Shown here in pieces: positions 33,315 to 41,046 of a DNA stretch of 64,000 nt (positions are counted from its first letter, which is position 1; every line of letters begins with the position of its first letter). The stretch lies in NCBI GenBank assembly GCA_035496935.1, contig DATJED010000015.1, positions 62,001-126,000 on the forward strand, in the 5' to 3' direction. The notes beneath the pieces are model-generated. The model was given only the letters and a program-made list of their open reading frames with translations, was not told where the DNA came from and searched no databases. Both the position numbers and the translations under genes were made by a program. Origin of the DNA: Pseudopedobacter sp035496935. GTDB taxonomy: Bacteria > Bacteroidota > Bacteroidia > Sphingobacteriales > Sphingobacteriaceae.

Positions 33315-36233
33315 ATGGATTATCAATTTAAGCAGATAGAGAAGGATTGGCAAAAATTTTGGGCACAGCACTCAACTTTTAAAGCAGAAGTAGATGAAAG
33401 CAAGCCAAAATATTATGTTTTAGATATGTTCCCTTATCCAAGTGGCGCCGGTTTACATGTTGGACATCCGCTGGGTTATATTGCTTCTGATATTTTTGCG
33501 AGATATAAAAGATTAAAAGGTTTTAATGTTTTGCACCCAATGGGTTACGATTCTTTCGGTTTACCGGCAGAACAATATGCGATACAAACTGGTCAGCACC
33601 CGGCAAAAACAACCGAAACCAACATCAACAGATACCGCGAACAGTTAGATAACCTTGGCTTTTCCTTTGATTGGAGCAAGGAAGTACGCACCAGTTCGCC
33701 AGAATATTACAAGTGGACACAGTGGATTTTTATGCAATTATTCAACTCGTGGTATAACAAAGAAACCGACAAAGCCGAGCATATTTCTACATTGATTGAG
33801 AAGCTGGAAACCATCCCGGCAACGGAGATTAATGCAGTTTGTGATGAGGATGTTTTACCGTTATTACCGAGCGATTGGAGCACCATGACCGCCGAAGAAA
33901 AGCAGGCAGAATTGTTAAAATACCGCTTAACATTCTTAAAGGAAAGTACGGTAAACTGGTGCCCTGCATTGGGAACTGTTTTAGCGAATGATGAAGTAAA
34001 AGATGGCTTCAGCGAACGTGGCGGACATCCGGTTGAGCAAAAGAAAATGATGCAGTGGAGTATGCGAATTACCGCTTACGCCGAAAGACTACTACAAGGC
34101 TTAAACGATATCGACTGGCCAGAACCGTTGAAAGAAATGCAACGCAACTGGATCGGCAAAAGTGTTGGAGCGATGGTGAAATTCGAACTAGAGAAGCAAG
34201 ATTCAAGTATCAAGAACCAAGATTCCTATATCGAGGTTTTTACAACTCGAGTTGACACCCTTTACGGCGTTTCATTTTTAGCAATCGCTCCAGAACATGA
34301 ACTTGTTGCGTCTTTAACCACTCCACAACAAAAAGCAGATATCGATGCCTATATTTTAGCGACAAAAAAGAAAAGCGAGTTAGACCGTATGTCTGATGTT
34401 AAAACTGTTTCCGGTGCTTTTACCGGCAGTTACGCGATTAATCCTTTGAGTGGCGAAAAAGTACCGGTTTGGATTGCTGATTATGTTTTAGCAGGTTACG
34501 GAACAGGTGCGGTAATGGCGGTTCCGTCCGGAGATCAACGCGATTATTTATTTGCACAACATTTCAATTTACCCATCATCCAAATTTTGGATGCACAGGT
34601 TTGCGATAAGGAAGCCGACCCAACTAAAGAGGGGGCTTACATCAATTCGGGAATCATCAACGGATTAGGCTATAAGGAAGCCACGCAAAAAATAATCGAA
34701 GCCTTAGAAGAAAAAGGAATGGGTTATGCCAAAATAAATTACCGTATGCGTGATGCCATTTTTGGTCGCCAACGCTATTGGGGCGAGCCGGTTCCGGTTT
34801 ATTTTAAAAACGGGTTGCCTTATTTATTGCAAGAGGAAGAATTGCCGTTGCTTTTGCCGGAGGTTGATAAATATTTACCAACAGAAAGTGGCGAACCGCC
34901 TTTAGGCCGAGCAAAAGACTGGAAATACCAAGACGAATACGAGTACGAATTAAGCACCATGCCAGGTTGGGCCGGTAGCAGTTGGTATTGGTACCGTTAC
35001 ATGGATGCTAAAAATGATTCCGCTTTCGCTGATAAAGACAAAATTGCTTATTGGAAAGATGTGGATTTGTACATCGGCGGTAATGAACATGCAACCGGAC
35101 ATTTATTATATAGCCGTTTCTGGAATAAGTTTTTGAAAGATTTAGGTTATGTAGTTGAGGAAGAACCTTTCAAAAAACTGATTAACCAAGGGATGATTCA
35201 GGGAAGGAGTAATTTTGTTTTAAAGTTGAATTATTATTCAGGTGATAAGTTTGAAACTTTAAATGATTTTCCAATTTATATATCATCTAATTTATCTAAA
35301 TCGTTGTTAAACGGTACATTATCATTAGAAGATTTAAAAGCGAAAATCGCATCACAATTTGGGAAGGAATATTTAGAAAAAATTAATATTTCGGGATACG
35401 GAGGTGTTTCAGGATTTCATGTGGATGTAAACATAGTTGAAAATGATATCCTTGATGTAGAAAAGTTTAAAAGTTGGAGAGAGGAGAACAAAGGTGCGAG
35501 ATTCTTAACAGAAGATGGAAAGTATATTTGCCATAGCGAAGTAGAAAAAATGTCCAAATCTAAATTCAACGTGGTTAACCCCGATGATTTGGTAGAACGT
35601 TACGGCGCTGACACTTTGCGGATGTACGAAATGTTTTTAGGTCCGTTGGAGCAAAGCAAACCTTGGAATACCAACGGTATTGAAGGCGTTTTTAAATTCC
35701 TGAGAAAATTCTGGAAGCTTTTCCATGACGACGCATTCAATTTCTCTGTTTCTGATGAAGCACCAACAAAAGCAGAGCTAAAAGCCCTGCACAAAATCAT
35801 CAAAAAGGTAGAAGAAGATATCGAACGTTTTTCTTTCAATACATCGGTTTCCAGCTTTATGATCGCCGTTAATGAACTAACAGATTTAAAATGCAACAAA
35901 AGAGCAATTTTGCAAGAAATGGTGGTTCTGCTTTCCCCGTACGCACCGCATATTACAGAAGAACTTTGGAAATTGCTGGGCAACCAAGAAGGAACACTTT
36001 CTTATGCCAAATTCCCAGTATTTAATCCAGCATATTTGATAGAAAACGAGTTCTCTTATCCGGTATCCATCAACGGAAAGACAAAAATGAACTTATTGCT
36101 TTCACTGGCTTTAGAACCTGCAGATGTTGAAAAAGAAGTAATGGCAAACGAGCAAGTTTTAAAATATCTGGACGGTAAAGCACCTAAAAAAGTTATTGTT
36201 GTAAAAGGACGTATTATTAATTTGGTTGTTTAG
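33315..36233 (+). CDS. leuS: Leucyl-tRNA synthetase
   Basis: A 972-residue class I synthetase charging tRNA-Leu. Catalytic motifs are HVGHPLGY (HIGH class) at 48-55 and EKMSKSKFN with KMSKS at 745-749. An editing CP1 domain spans roughly 250-430 (VFTTRVDTLYGVSFLAIAPEHE and the GTGAVMAVPSGDQRDY motif). The C-terminus holds the anticodon-binding helical domain. The protein is longer than E. coli LeuRS (about 860) because of Bacteroidota-type insertions, including one before KMSKS at about 632-700 that is encoded by distinctly AT-rich DNA. Confidence 0.97.
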   Translation: MDYQFKQIEKDWQKFWAQHSTFKAEVDESKPKYYVLDMFPYPSGAGLHVGHPLGYIASDIFARYKRLKGFNVLHPMGYDSFGLPAEQYAIQTGQHPAKTTETNINRYREQLDNLGFSFDWSKEVRTSSPEYYKWTQWIFMQLFNSWYNKETDKAEHISTLIEKLETIPATEINAVCDEDVLPLLPSDWSTMTAEEKQAELLKYRLTFLKESTVNWCPALGTVLANDEVKDGFSERGGHPVEQKKMMQWSMRITAYAERLLQGLNDIDWPEPLKEMQRNWIGKSVGAMVKFELEKQDSSIKNQDSYIEVFTTRVDTLYGVSFLAIAPEHELVASLTTPQQKADIDAYILATKKKSELDRMSDVKTVSGAFTGSYAINPLSGEKVPVWIADYVLAGYGTGAVMAVPSGDQRDYLFAQHFNLPIIQILDAQVCDKEADPTKEGAYINSGIINGLGYKEATQKIIEALEEKGMGYAKINYRMRDAIFGRQRYWGEPVPVYFKNGLPYLLQEEELPLLLPEVDKYLPTESGEPPLGRAKDWKYQDEYEYELSTMPGWAGSSWYWYRYMDAKNDSAFADKDKIAYWKDVDLYIGGNEHATGHLLYSRFWNKFLKDLGYVVEEEPFKKLINQGMIQGRSNFVLKLNYYSGDKFETLNDFPIYISSNLSKSLLNGTLSLEDLKAKIASQFGKEYLEKINISGYGGVSGFHVDVNIVENDILDVEKFKSWREENKGARFLTEDGKYICHSEVEKMSKSKFNVVNPDDLVERYGADTLRMYEMFLGPLEQSKPWNTNGIEGVFKFLRKFWKLFHDDAFNFSVSDEAPTKAELKALHKIIKKVEEDIERFSFNTSVSSFMIAVNELTDLKCNKRAILQEMVVLLSPYAPHITEELWKLLGNQEGTLSYAKFPVFNPAYLIENEFSYPVSINGKTKMNLLLSLALEPADVEKEVMANEQVLKYLDGKAPKKVIVVKGRIINLVV

Positions 36234-36250
36234 CTTATTACAAAACGCAC

Positions 36251-36288
36251 AAAAAAAGCCTGCTTCAATTTTATTTGAAGCAGGCTTT
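36251..36288. terminator. Bidirectional terminator between leuS and the DUF4197 gene
   Basis: A 14-bp perfect stem (AAAGCCTGCTTCAA at 36255-36268 with its complement at 36275-36288), a 6-nt loop and, on the reverse strand, a run of seven U (complement of 36251-36257). It sits between convergent genes; it is stronger for the reverse transcript. Confidence 0.88.
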
Positions 36289-36302
36289 CTAATAAAAATT
36301 GT

Positions 36303-37043
36303 TTATTTCCCTTTCTGCTGATCTGCATAAGCAAAAACCTTTTGCAACAACGAAGTGCTTCTAGCGCTTAAATTTTCCCTAATTTTTAGTTCTTCTTTAG
36401 CAACCTCTATAAACATACCGTCAATAGCTTGGTCTGTTACGTAACCTGTTAAATCGGTATTTATAGGTTTAACTAAAGGCAGTTTATTATAGGTTTTTGT
36501 AACATCGCCCCAATATTTTGTAGCGCCAACTTTGCTCAAACTGTTGCTAATTATCGGGCGAAACTTATCTGCCAATGCAACACTTGTGGTTCTTTTAAAA
36601 TAAAGCGTAGCCGCATCTTGCTGGCCTAACAAAATGCCTGTAACATCCTGAAAGCTCATTTGTTTAATGGCATTTACAAAAATAGGTTTCGCTTCTTTTG
36701 CGGCATCTTCCGCCGCCCTGTTTAAACTGGTGATTACGTTATCGCATAAGCTATTTAAACCTATTGCCCTTAATGCGTTTTCCACTTTTTTTGCCTCTTC
36801 CGGAAAAAATATTTTTACGGCCAAATTGCCCAAATAACCGTCTTTTGCAGATAAGCGCTGAGTGCTATAATTAGTACCAAACTCCAAAGCTTGTTTTAAG
36901 CCAAGGCTAATCTCTGTATTTGATGGAGTACCTAAAGCTTGGTTAAGTACGCCACCGTACTGCCCTGCATATTGATTTAGCGTATCACAACTTGATAAAA
37001 TAAGTGTGGAAGAAATTATGGTGATTATGGCTAATTTTTTCAT
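36303..37043 (-). CDS. DUF4197 lipoprotein
   Basis: A 246-residue protein. The signal MKKLAIITIISSTLILSSCD has a lipobox with Cys19. The mature part matches the DUF4197 pattern: ISLGLKQALEFGTNYSTQRLSAKDGYLGN, FPEEAKKVENALRAIGL, LNRAAEDAAKEAKPIFVNAIKQM and the C-terminal TDQAIDGMFIEVAKEELKIRENLSAR. Function unknown; it is probably anchored in the envelope facing the periplasm. It stands alone, divergent from the YafY gene. Confidence 0.9.
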   Translation of the reverse strand: MKKLAIITIISSTLILSSCDTLNQYAGQYGGVLNQALGTPSNTEISLGLKQALEFGTNYSTQRLSAKDGYLGNLAVKIFFPEEAKKVENALRAIGLNSLCDNVITSLNRAAEDAAKEAKPIFVNAIKQMSFQDVTGILLGQQDAATLYFKRTTSVALADKFRPIISNSLSKVGATKYWGDVTKTYNKLPLVKPINTDLTGYVTDQAIDGMFIEVAKEELKIRENLSARSTSLLQKVFAYADQQKGK

Positions 37044-37126
37044 CTGTTTTTTTAAATAGTTGACAACAATATTGCCAAATCAAGAATTAAAAGTTTTGTA
37101 ACTGCAAAAGCAATTTACAGACAAAG

Positions 37127-37156
37127 AAAAAGAATATTATTAAAAACATTCTTTTT
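37127..37156. repeat. Inverted repeat in the DUF4197/YafY divergent gap
   Basis: A 9-bp perfect inverted repeat AAAAAGAAT (37127-37135) and ATTCTTTTT (37148-37156) with a 12-nt spacer, 30 bp upstream of the YafY regulator. It could be an autoregulatory site, but low complexity makes chance possible. Confidence 0.3.
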
Positions 37157-37185
37157 GAATCAAGAAAAAATAATAGTTTCATCTT

Positions 37186-37875
37186 ATGAACAGGATTGAT
37201 AGACTTTTTGGAATTTCAACAATGCTACAATCAAACCGTTTTACTTCAGCCGAAAAGATTTCCGAAAAATTCAATATTAGTCTGCGCACCGTTTATCGCG
37301 ATTTAAAATCGTTAAACGAGCAGGGAATTCCGATTTGTTTTGCGCCACAAAAAGGATATTATTTGGTAAATGGTTATTTTTTGCCTCCAATCAGTTTTAA
37401 TTTAGAAGAAGCCAATGCACTTATTTTAGTCGAACATCTTTTAAACGCCTTTAGCGATAAATCTATTCAAAACCATTATCAATCTGCTTTGCAGAAAGTT
37501 AAATCTGTGCTTAAACCATCGCAGAAAGAGAAAATAGAATCGCTGGCAGAAAAAATAAAGTTTCAGATACCAGAGCGGTTGACTAATGATTACGAACATC
37601 TTTCATTCATACAAACGGCCATCCTCACCAAAAACCTGTTGCAATTTGATTATCAGAACGCTAAAGAAGAAACTAGCCAGAGGAAAGTGGAATGCATCGG
37701 TCTGATTTTTTATGCTTTTAGTTGGCACTTAATTGGTTGGTGTCATCTCAGAAATGATTATCGGGATTTTAAAGTTTCAAGGATGACCAATATCAAAGTT
37801 TTAAATGAACCTTTTGTGAAGGATGACCATATTGCCGTTGCAGATTACATGAAGTTATTGCCTGTTGCTTTTTAA
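37186..37875 (+). CDS. YafY-type transcriptional regulator (HTH plus WYL-like domain)
   Basis: A 229-residue regulator. An N-terminal winged HTH (type 11) lies at about 1-60 (FGISTMLQSNRFTSAEKISEKFNISLRTVYRDLKSLNEQGIP). A C-terminal WYL-like ligand domain runs from about 140 (QFDYQNAKEETSQRKVECIGLIFYAFSWHLIGWCHLRNDYRDFKVSRM). It ends without the longer WCX extension of full-length YafY proteins, so it is on the short side. It is followed by a DinB gene, with an operator-like inverted repeat between them. Confidence 0.92.
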   Translation: MNRIDRLFGISTMLQSNRFTSAEKISEKFNISLRTVYRDLKSLNEQGIPICFAPQKGYYLVNGYFLPPISFNLEEANALILVEHLLNAFSDKSIQNHYQSALQKVKSVLKPSQKEKIESLAEKIKFQIPERLTNDYEHLSFIQTAILTKNLLQFDYQNAKEETSQRKVECIGLIFYAFSWHLIGWCHLRNDYRDFKVSRMTNIKVLNEPFVKDDHIAVADYMKLLPVAF

Positions 37876-37902
37876 CTTTATTCCTAAAATTTTATTTTTT
37901 TA

Positions 37903-37920
37903 CTGACATAGGGTTGTCAG
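37903..37920 (+). promoter_or_regulatory. Putative operator of the DinB gene (YafY target)
   Basis: A perfect inverted repeat CTGACA (37903-37908) and TGTCAG (37915-37920) with 6-nt spacer. It occupies the -33 region of the next element, a TTTCTTTG -7 sequence at 37931-37938, whose own -33 TTTG is absent. This suggests that a dimeric regulator binds here and either activates by replacing the -33 contact or blocks it. The regulator is most likely the gene immediately upstream. Confidence 0.55.
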
Positions 37921-37930
37921 TGGCGCTTTA

Positions 37931-37938
37931 TTTCTTTG
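37931..37938 (+). promoter_or_regulatory. -7 element of the DinB promoter
   Basis: TTTCTTTG, one mismatch to TAnnTTTG and identical to the acpP element. The start would fall near 37944, about 15 nt before the DinB ATG. Confidence 0.5.
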
Positions 37939-37958
37939 TGTAAACAAATCTTAATAAA

Positions 37959-38459
37959 ATGGAATCTATAACAAAATTATTAGCCAAAGAGCTTGAGCAG
38001 GAAGCCAACACCACCAGAAAAATGTTGTCAATTGTTCCGAATGACAAATACAGCTGGAAACCTCACGAAAAAAGTATGGTAATGAAAAGTCTGGTGACGC
38101 ATATTGCCGACTTACCATCGTGGCCAGAACTTATCTTGAGAACAACAGAGCTGGATTTTGCAAACAATACGCATCAGATTGATGATGTAAATAATACTGT
38201 TGCCTTGATTGATTTTTTTGACCGCTCGGTTGAAAAATCACTAAATGCTTTAGAAAACGCAAAAGTTGAGGCCTTGGATGAAATGTGGACTTTAAGAAGT
38301 GGCGATCAAATTTTTAGCACAGATACAAAATATGAAGTGATTAGAATGAGCATTGCACAACAAATTCATCACCGGGCGCAACTGGGCGTTTATTTAAGGT
38401 TGTTAAACATCCCAATTCCAGGTAGTTATGGGCCAAGTGCCGACGACCAAACTTTTTAA
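37959..38459 (+). CDS. DinB-family protein
   Basis: A 166-residue four-helix bundle protein of the DinB/YfiT family. Likely metal-binding histidines are in MVMKSLVTHIADLPSWPE near 48 and SIAQQIHHRAQLGVYLRLLNIPIPGSYGPSADD near 133-134, a standard DinB ending. These proteins are putative metal-dependent enzymes, some acting on thiols; the substrate is unknown. It is probably controlled by the YafY regulator just upstream. Confidence 0.9.
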   Translation: MESITKLLAKELEQEANTTRKMLSIVPNDKYSWKPHEKSMVMKSLVTHIADLPSWPELILRTTELDFANNTHQIDDVNNTVALIDFFDRSVEKSLNALENAKVEALDEMWTLRSGDQIFSTDTKYEVIRMSIAQQIHHRAQLGVYLRLLNIPIPGSYGPSADDQTF

Positions 38460-38466
38460 TGAACAA

Positions 38467-38492
38467 AAGAGGAGCTTAAAACTGCTCCTCTT
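38467..38492. terminator. Terminator hairpin between the DinB and VWA genes
   Basis: A 9-bp perfect stem AAGAGGAGC (38467-38475) and GCTCCTCTT (38484-38492) with an 8-nt loop, between convergent genes. The U run is short on both strands (best on the reverse strand), so it is a modest terminator. Confidence 0.6.
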
Positions 38493-38517
38493 ATCATATC
38501 AAGCGTCAAAAACTATT

Positions 38518-40386
38518 TTAATCGTCGTTTTTTACATCTTTTTTGCTCAAAAGTTTTGCGTTTTCTGCCAATTGTATAAACTCTGCCCGGTAACCATTAT
38601 CATCAACTCCTTTGGCTTTCTTTGCCAATGTTACTACATTTTCAAACGTAGCATTTTGCTTAAATTCCGAATCTCTAATCAGTAAACCAAACTCAGCAAC
38701 AGCTGCAACAAATTTAAAGTCGATGTTTGCAGTTTCTAATTTTTGGTTGTCATCCGCCAATGAAATACTCAGTTCTTTGCTTTTATTTCCATTAGGCTGT
38801 TTGTAGCGTATTTTTACCGTCAATAGCTCATCAGAAGATTTAAGTTCCTTGCTTTTCTGATATTTCATGTCGTCCGTGTTCTTTATAAATTCATCTTTGT
38901 AACCTTTCGGAATAATTTCGTACAAAGCGGTTACCGTATGCCCGGCACCCATTTCACCAGCGTCTTTTTTGTCATCTTTAAAATCTTCGTTGTTCAGTAA
39001 ACGGTTTTCGTAACCTACCAAACGATAAGCCTCTACTTTTGACGGATTAAATTCAACCTGTAATTTTACGTCTTTGGCTACGGTAAACAAAGTGCCACCA
39101 AACTCGTTAATCAAAACTTTTTTCGCTTCGTTAATTCCATCAATGTATGCGTAGTTTCCATTGCCTTTATCGGCGATGGTTTCCATTTTGCTATCTTTTA
39201 AATTCCCCTGTCCAAATCCTAAAACACTCAAGAAAATGCCGTCATTCCTATAACCTTCAATTAATCTTTGCATTTCTGCATCGCTACTTGCGCCAATGTT
39301 AAAATCTCCATCAGTTGCTAAAATCACTCTATTGTTTCCGCCTTTAATAAAGTTGCTTTTTGCAGTTTTGTAAGCCAGCTTAATTCCGGCACCGCCAGCC
39401 GTGGAACCTCCGGCAGATAAATTTGTCAGTGCATCTTTAATTTTTTGCTTATTATTTCCGTTGGTGCTGGGCAATACCAAGCCTGCCGCACCGGCATAAA
39501 CCACTATTGCCACTTTATCATTTGGCCTTAACTGGTCCGTTAACAACTTCATGGATGTTTTTAATAATTCCAGCCTGTCCGGACCCTGCATTGATCCTGA
39601 AACATCAATCAAAAAAACCAGGTTTGATGCCGGTAAATTCTCGGTTTTTATCGATTTTGCCTTTAAGCCAACCCTCACCAAACGGTGGTTTTTATTCCAC
39701 GGCGCATCGGCAACATCAGTTGTAATGCTTACCGGGTCATCGCCTTTAGGTTCGGGATAATTATAGCCGAAATAGTTAATCAGCTCTTCTACTCTTACAG
39801 CATCTTTTGGAGGCATTTGTCCGTTTTGAATAAACCTTCTCATATTGCTGTACGATGCTGCATCAACATCAATAGAAAAAGTTGAAAGCGGATCGGCATT
39901 AGGATTTTTAAAGCCATTTTCATTGATAGCGCTATAATTTTCTGTATTAAAATCTTGGGCAGAATACATTGTGTTTCCGCTAAATCCCCGTACAGCCATC
40001 ATTTTGGCACTGCCCATCTGGGCAACGGCGCCAACTAAACTTTCTTTCTTTTGAGTTCCGTACCCAACAATTACAACCTCGTTTAAACTTGTTGACTGAG
40101 GTTGCAAAATTACTTTCAATTCTTTGTTGTTAATTTTCACTTCCTGTGTTTGAAAACCGATGAAAGCGACTATCAAGGTTTTTTCTTTTTGTGATACACG
40201 AATGTTGAAATAACCATTTACGTCCGTTATCACCTGATTTTTTTGCTCAGCTTTGGCTTTCACCGATGCGCCCGGAACAGCGGTTTGCTGATTATCAAAA
40301 ACATACCCGCTAACAACCTTGCTGTCGTCGGTTTTAAAGCCACTTAAAATAAGCGTAACAATAAAGAGGTAAAGTAAATTTTTCAT
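38518..40386 (-). CDS. VWA-domain protein with N-terminal carboxypeptidase-D-like and SusC-plug-like segments (YfbK-like)
   Basis: About 622 residues from the ATG chosen at 40386, which begins a signal peptide (MKNLLYLFIVTLILSGFKTD); an upstream ATG at 40437 would add a charged, non-signal extension. The domain order is a carboxypeptidase-D regulatory-like domain (VVSGYVFDNQQTAVPGASVKA...), a SusC-like signature SLNEVVIVGYGTQKKESLVGAV, a YfbK N-terminal segment (FSIDVDAASYSNMRRFIQNGQMPPKDAVRVEELINYF), then a von Willebrand A domain with the MIDAS motif FLIDVSGSMQGP and a YfbK-type C-terminal domain. The mature protein is probably periplasmic or surface exposed. It is divergent from the sigma factor gene. 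Confidence 0.9.
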   Translation of the reverse strand: MKNLLYLFIVTLILSGFKTDDSKVVSGYVFDNQQTAVPGASVKAKAEQKNQVITDVNGYFNIRVSQKEKTLIVAFIGFQTQEVKINNKELKVILQPQSTSLNEVVIVGYGTQKKESLVGAVAQMGSAKMMAVRGFSGNTMYSAQDFNTENYSAINENGFKNPNADPLSTFSIDVDAASYSNMRRFIQNGQMPPKDAVRVEELINYFGYNYPEPKGDDPVSITTDVADAPWNKNHRLVRVGLKAKSIKTENLPASNLVFLIDVSGSMQGPDRLELLKTSMKLLTDQLRPNDKVAIVVYAGAAGLVLPSTNGNNKQKIKDALTNLSAGGSTAGGAGIKLAYKTAKSNFIKGGNNRVILATDGDFNIGASSDAEMQRLIEGYRNDGIFLSVLGFGQGNLKDSKMETIADKGNGNYAYIDGINEAKKVLINEFGGTLFTVAKDVKLQVEFNPSKVEAYRLVGYENRLLNNEDFKDDKKDAGEMGAGHTVTALYEIIPKGYKDEFIKNTDDMKYQKSKELKSSDELLTVKIRYKQPNGNKSKELSISLADDNQKLETANIDFKFVAAVAEFGLLIRDSEFKQNATFENVVTLAKKAKGVDDNGYRAEFIQLAENAKLLSKKDVKNDD

Positions 40387-40473
40387 GATGTTATTTTTAA
40401 ATTTGATAACATGATGCTTTTTAAAACCGTTTTCCATAAACAGCTTAATTATTTTTTTTATTATTGATGTTGA

Positions 40474-41046
40474 ATGGTAACAAACCCTGAAAAAAAAGAC
40501 ACCAATTTACCGGACGAGCATTTTGTTGCCGTTTATAAAAATTCGGGAGATTTGCAGGTTTTAGGGAATTTGTACAAAAATTATATGCCTTTGGTTTACG
40601 GTGTTTGTTTAAAGTACTTTAAACACCCCGAACAAAGCCAAGATGCGGTAATGCAAATTTTTGAGCAACTGATTAATAAGCTTAAAAACCATGAGGTAAA
40701 AAATTTTAAGAGCTGGCTTTACGTTTTAACCAGAAACTTTTGTTTGATGGAGTTGCGGAAAACCAAAAAAGTGACGACCGTAAATATTGAAGACACTTTT
40801 GTGGAATCCGACGTTTTACTGCATCATGATGATAACGACACCAAAGAAAATCGCTTATTGCTGATGGAAGCCTGCTTGGAAACACTTGTTGAAGAACAAC
40901 GGAAAACCTTACAGTTATTTTATCTCGACCAAAAATGTTATACAGAAGTTGCCGATAGAACTGGCTACGAGTTAAAAAAAGTTAAAAGCTATATCCAAAA
41001 CGGAAAAAGAAACCTGAAAATTTGTATCGAAAAAAGCAGTGAATAA
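40474..41046 (+). CDS. ECF-type RNA polymerase sigma factor
   Basis: A 190-residue sigma-70 family protein of the extracytoplasmic type. Region 2 is LGNLYKNYMPLVYGVCLKYFKHPEQSQDAVMQIFEQLINKL..KSWLYVLTRNFCLMELRK (about 30-90), and region 4 is EACLETLVEEQRKTLQLFYLDQKCYTEVADRTGYELKKVKSYIQNGKRNLKI (about 130-185). It redirects RNA polymerase to envelope genes. Its stop overlaps the next gene by 8 bp, a strong sign of sigma/anti-sigma coupling. It is divergent from the VWA protein, a candidate target. Confidence 0.92.
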   Translation: MVTNPEKKDTNLPDEHFVAVYKNSGDLQVLGNLYKNYMPLVYGVCLKYFKHPEQSQDAVMQIFEQLINKLKNHEVKNFKSWLYVLTRNFCLMELRKTKKVTTVNIEDTFVESDVLLHHDDNDTKENRLLLMEACLETLVEEQRKTLQLFYLDQKCYTEVADRTGYELKKVKSYIQNGKRNLKICIEKSSE

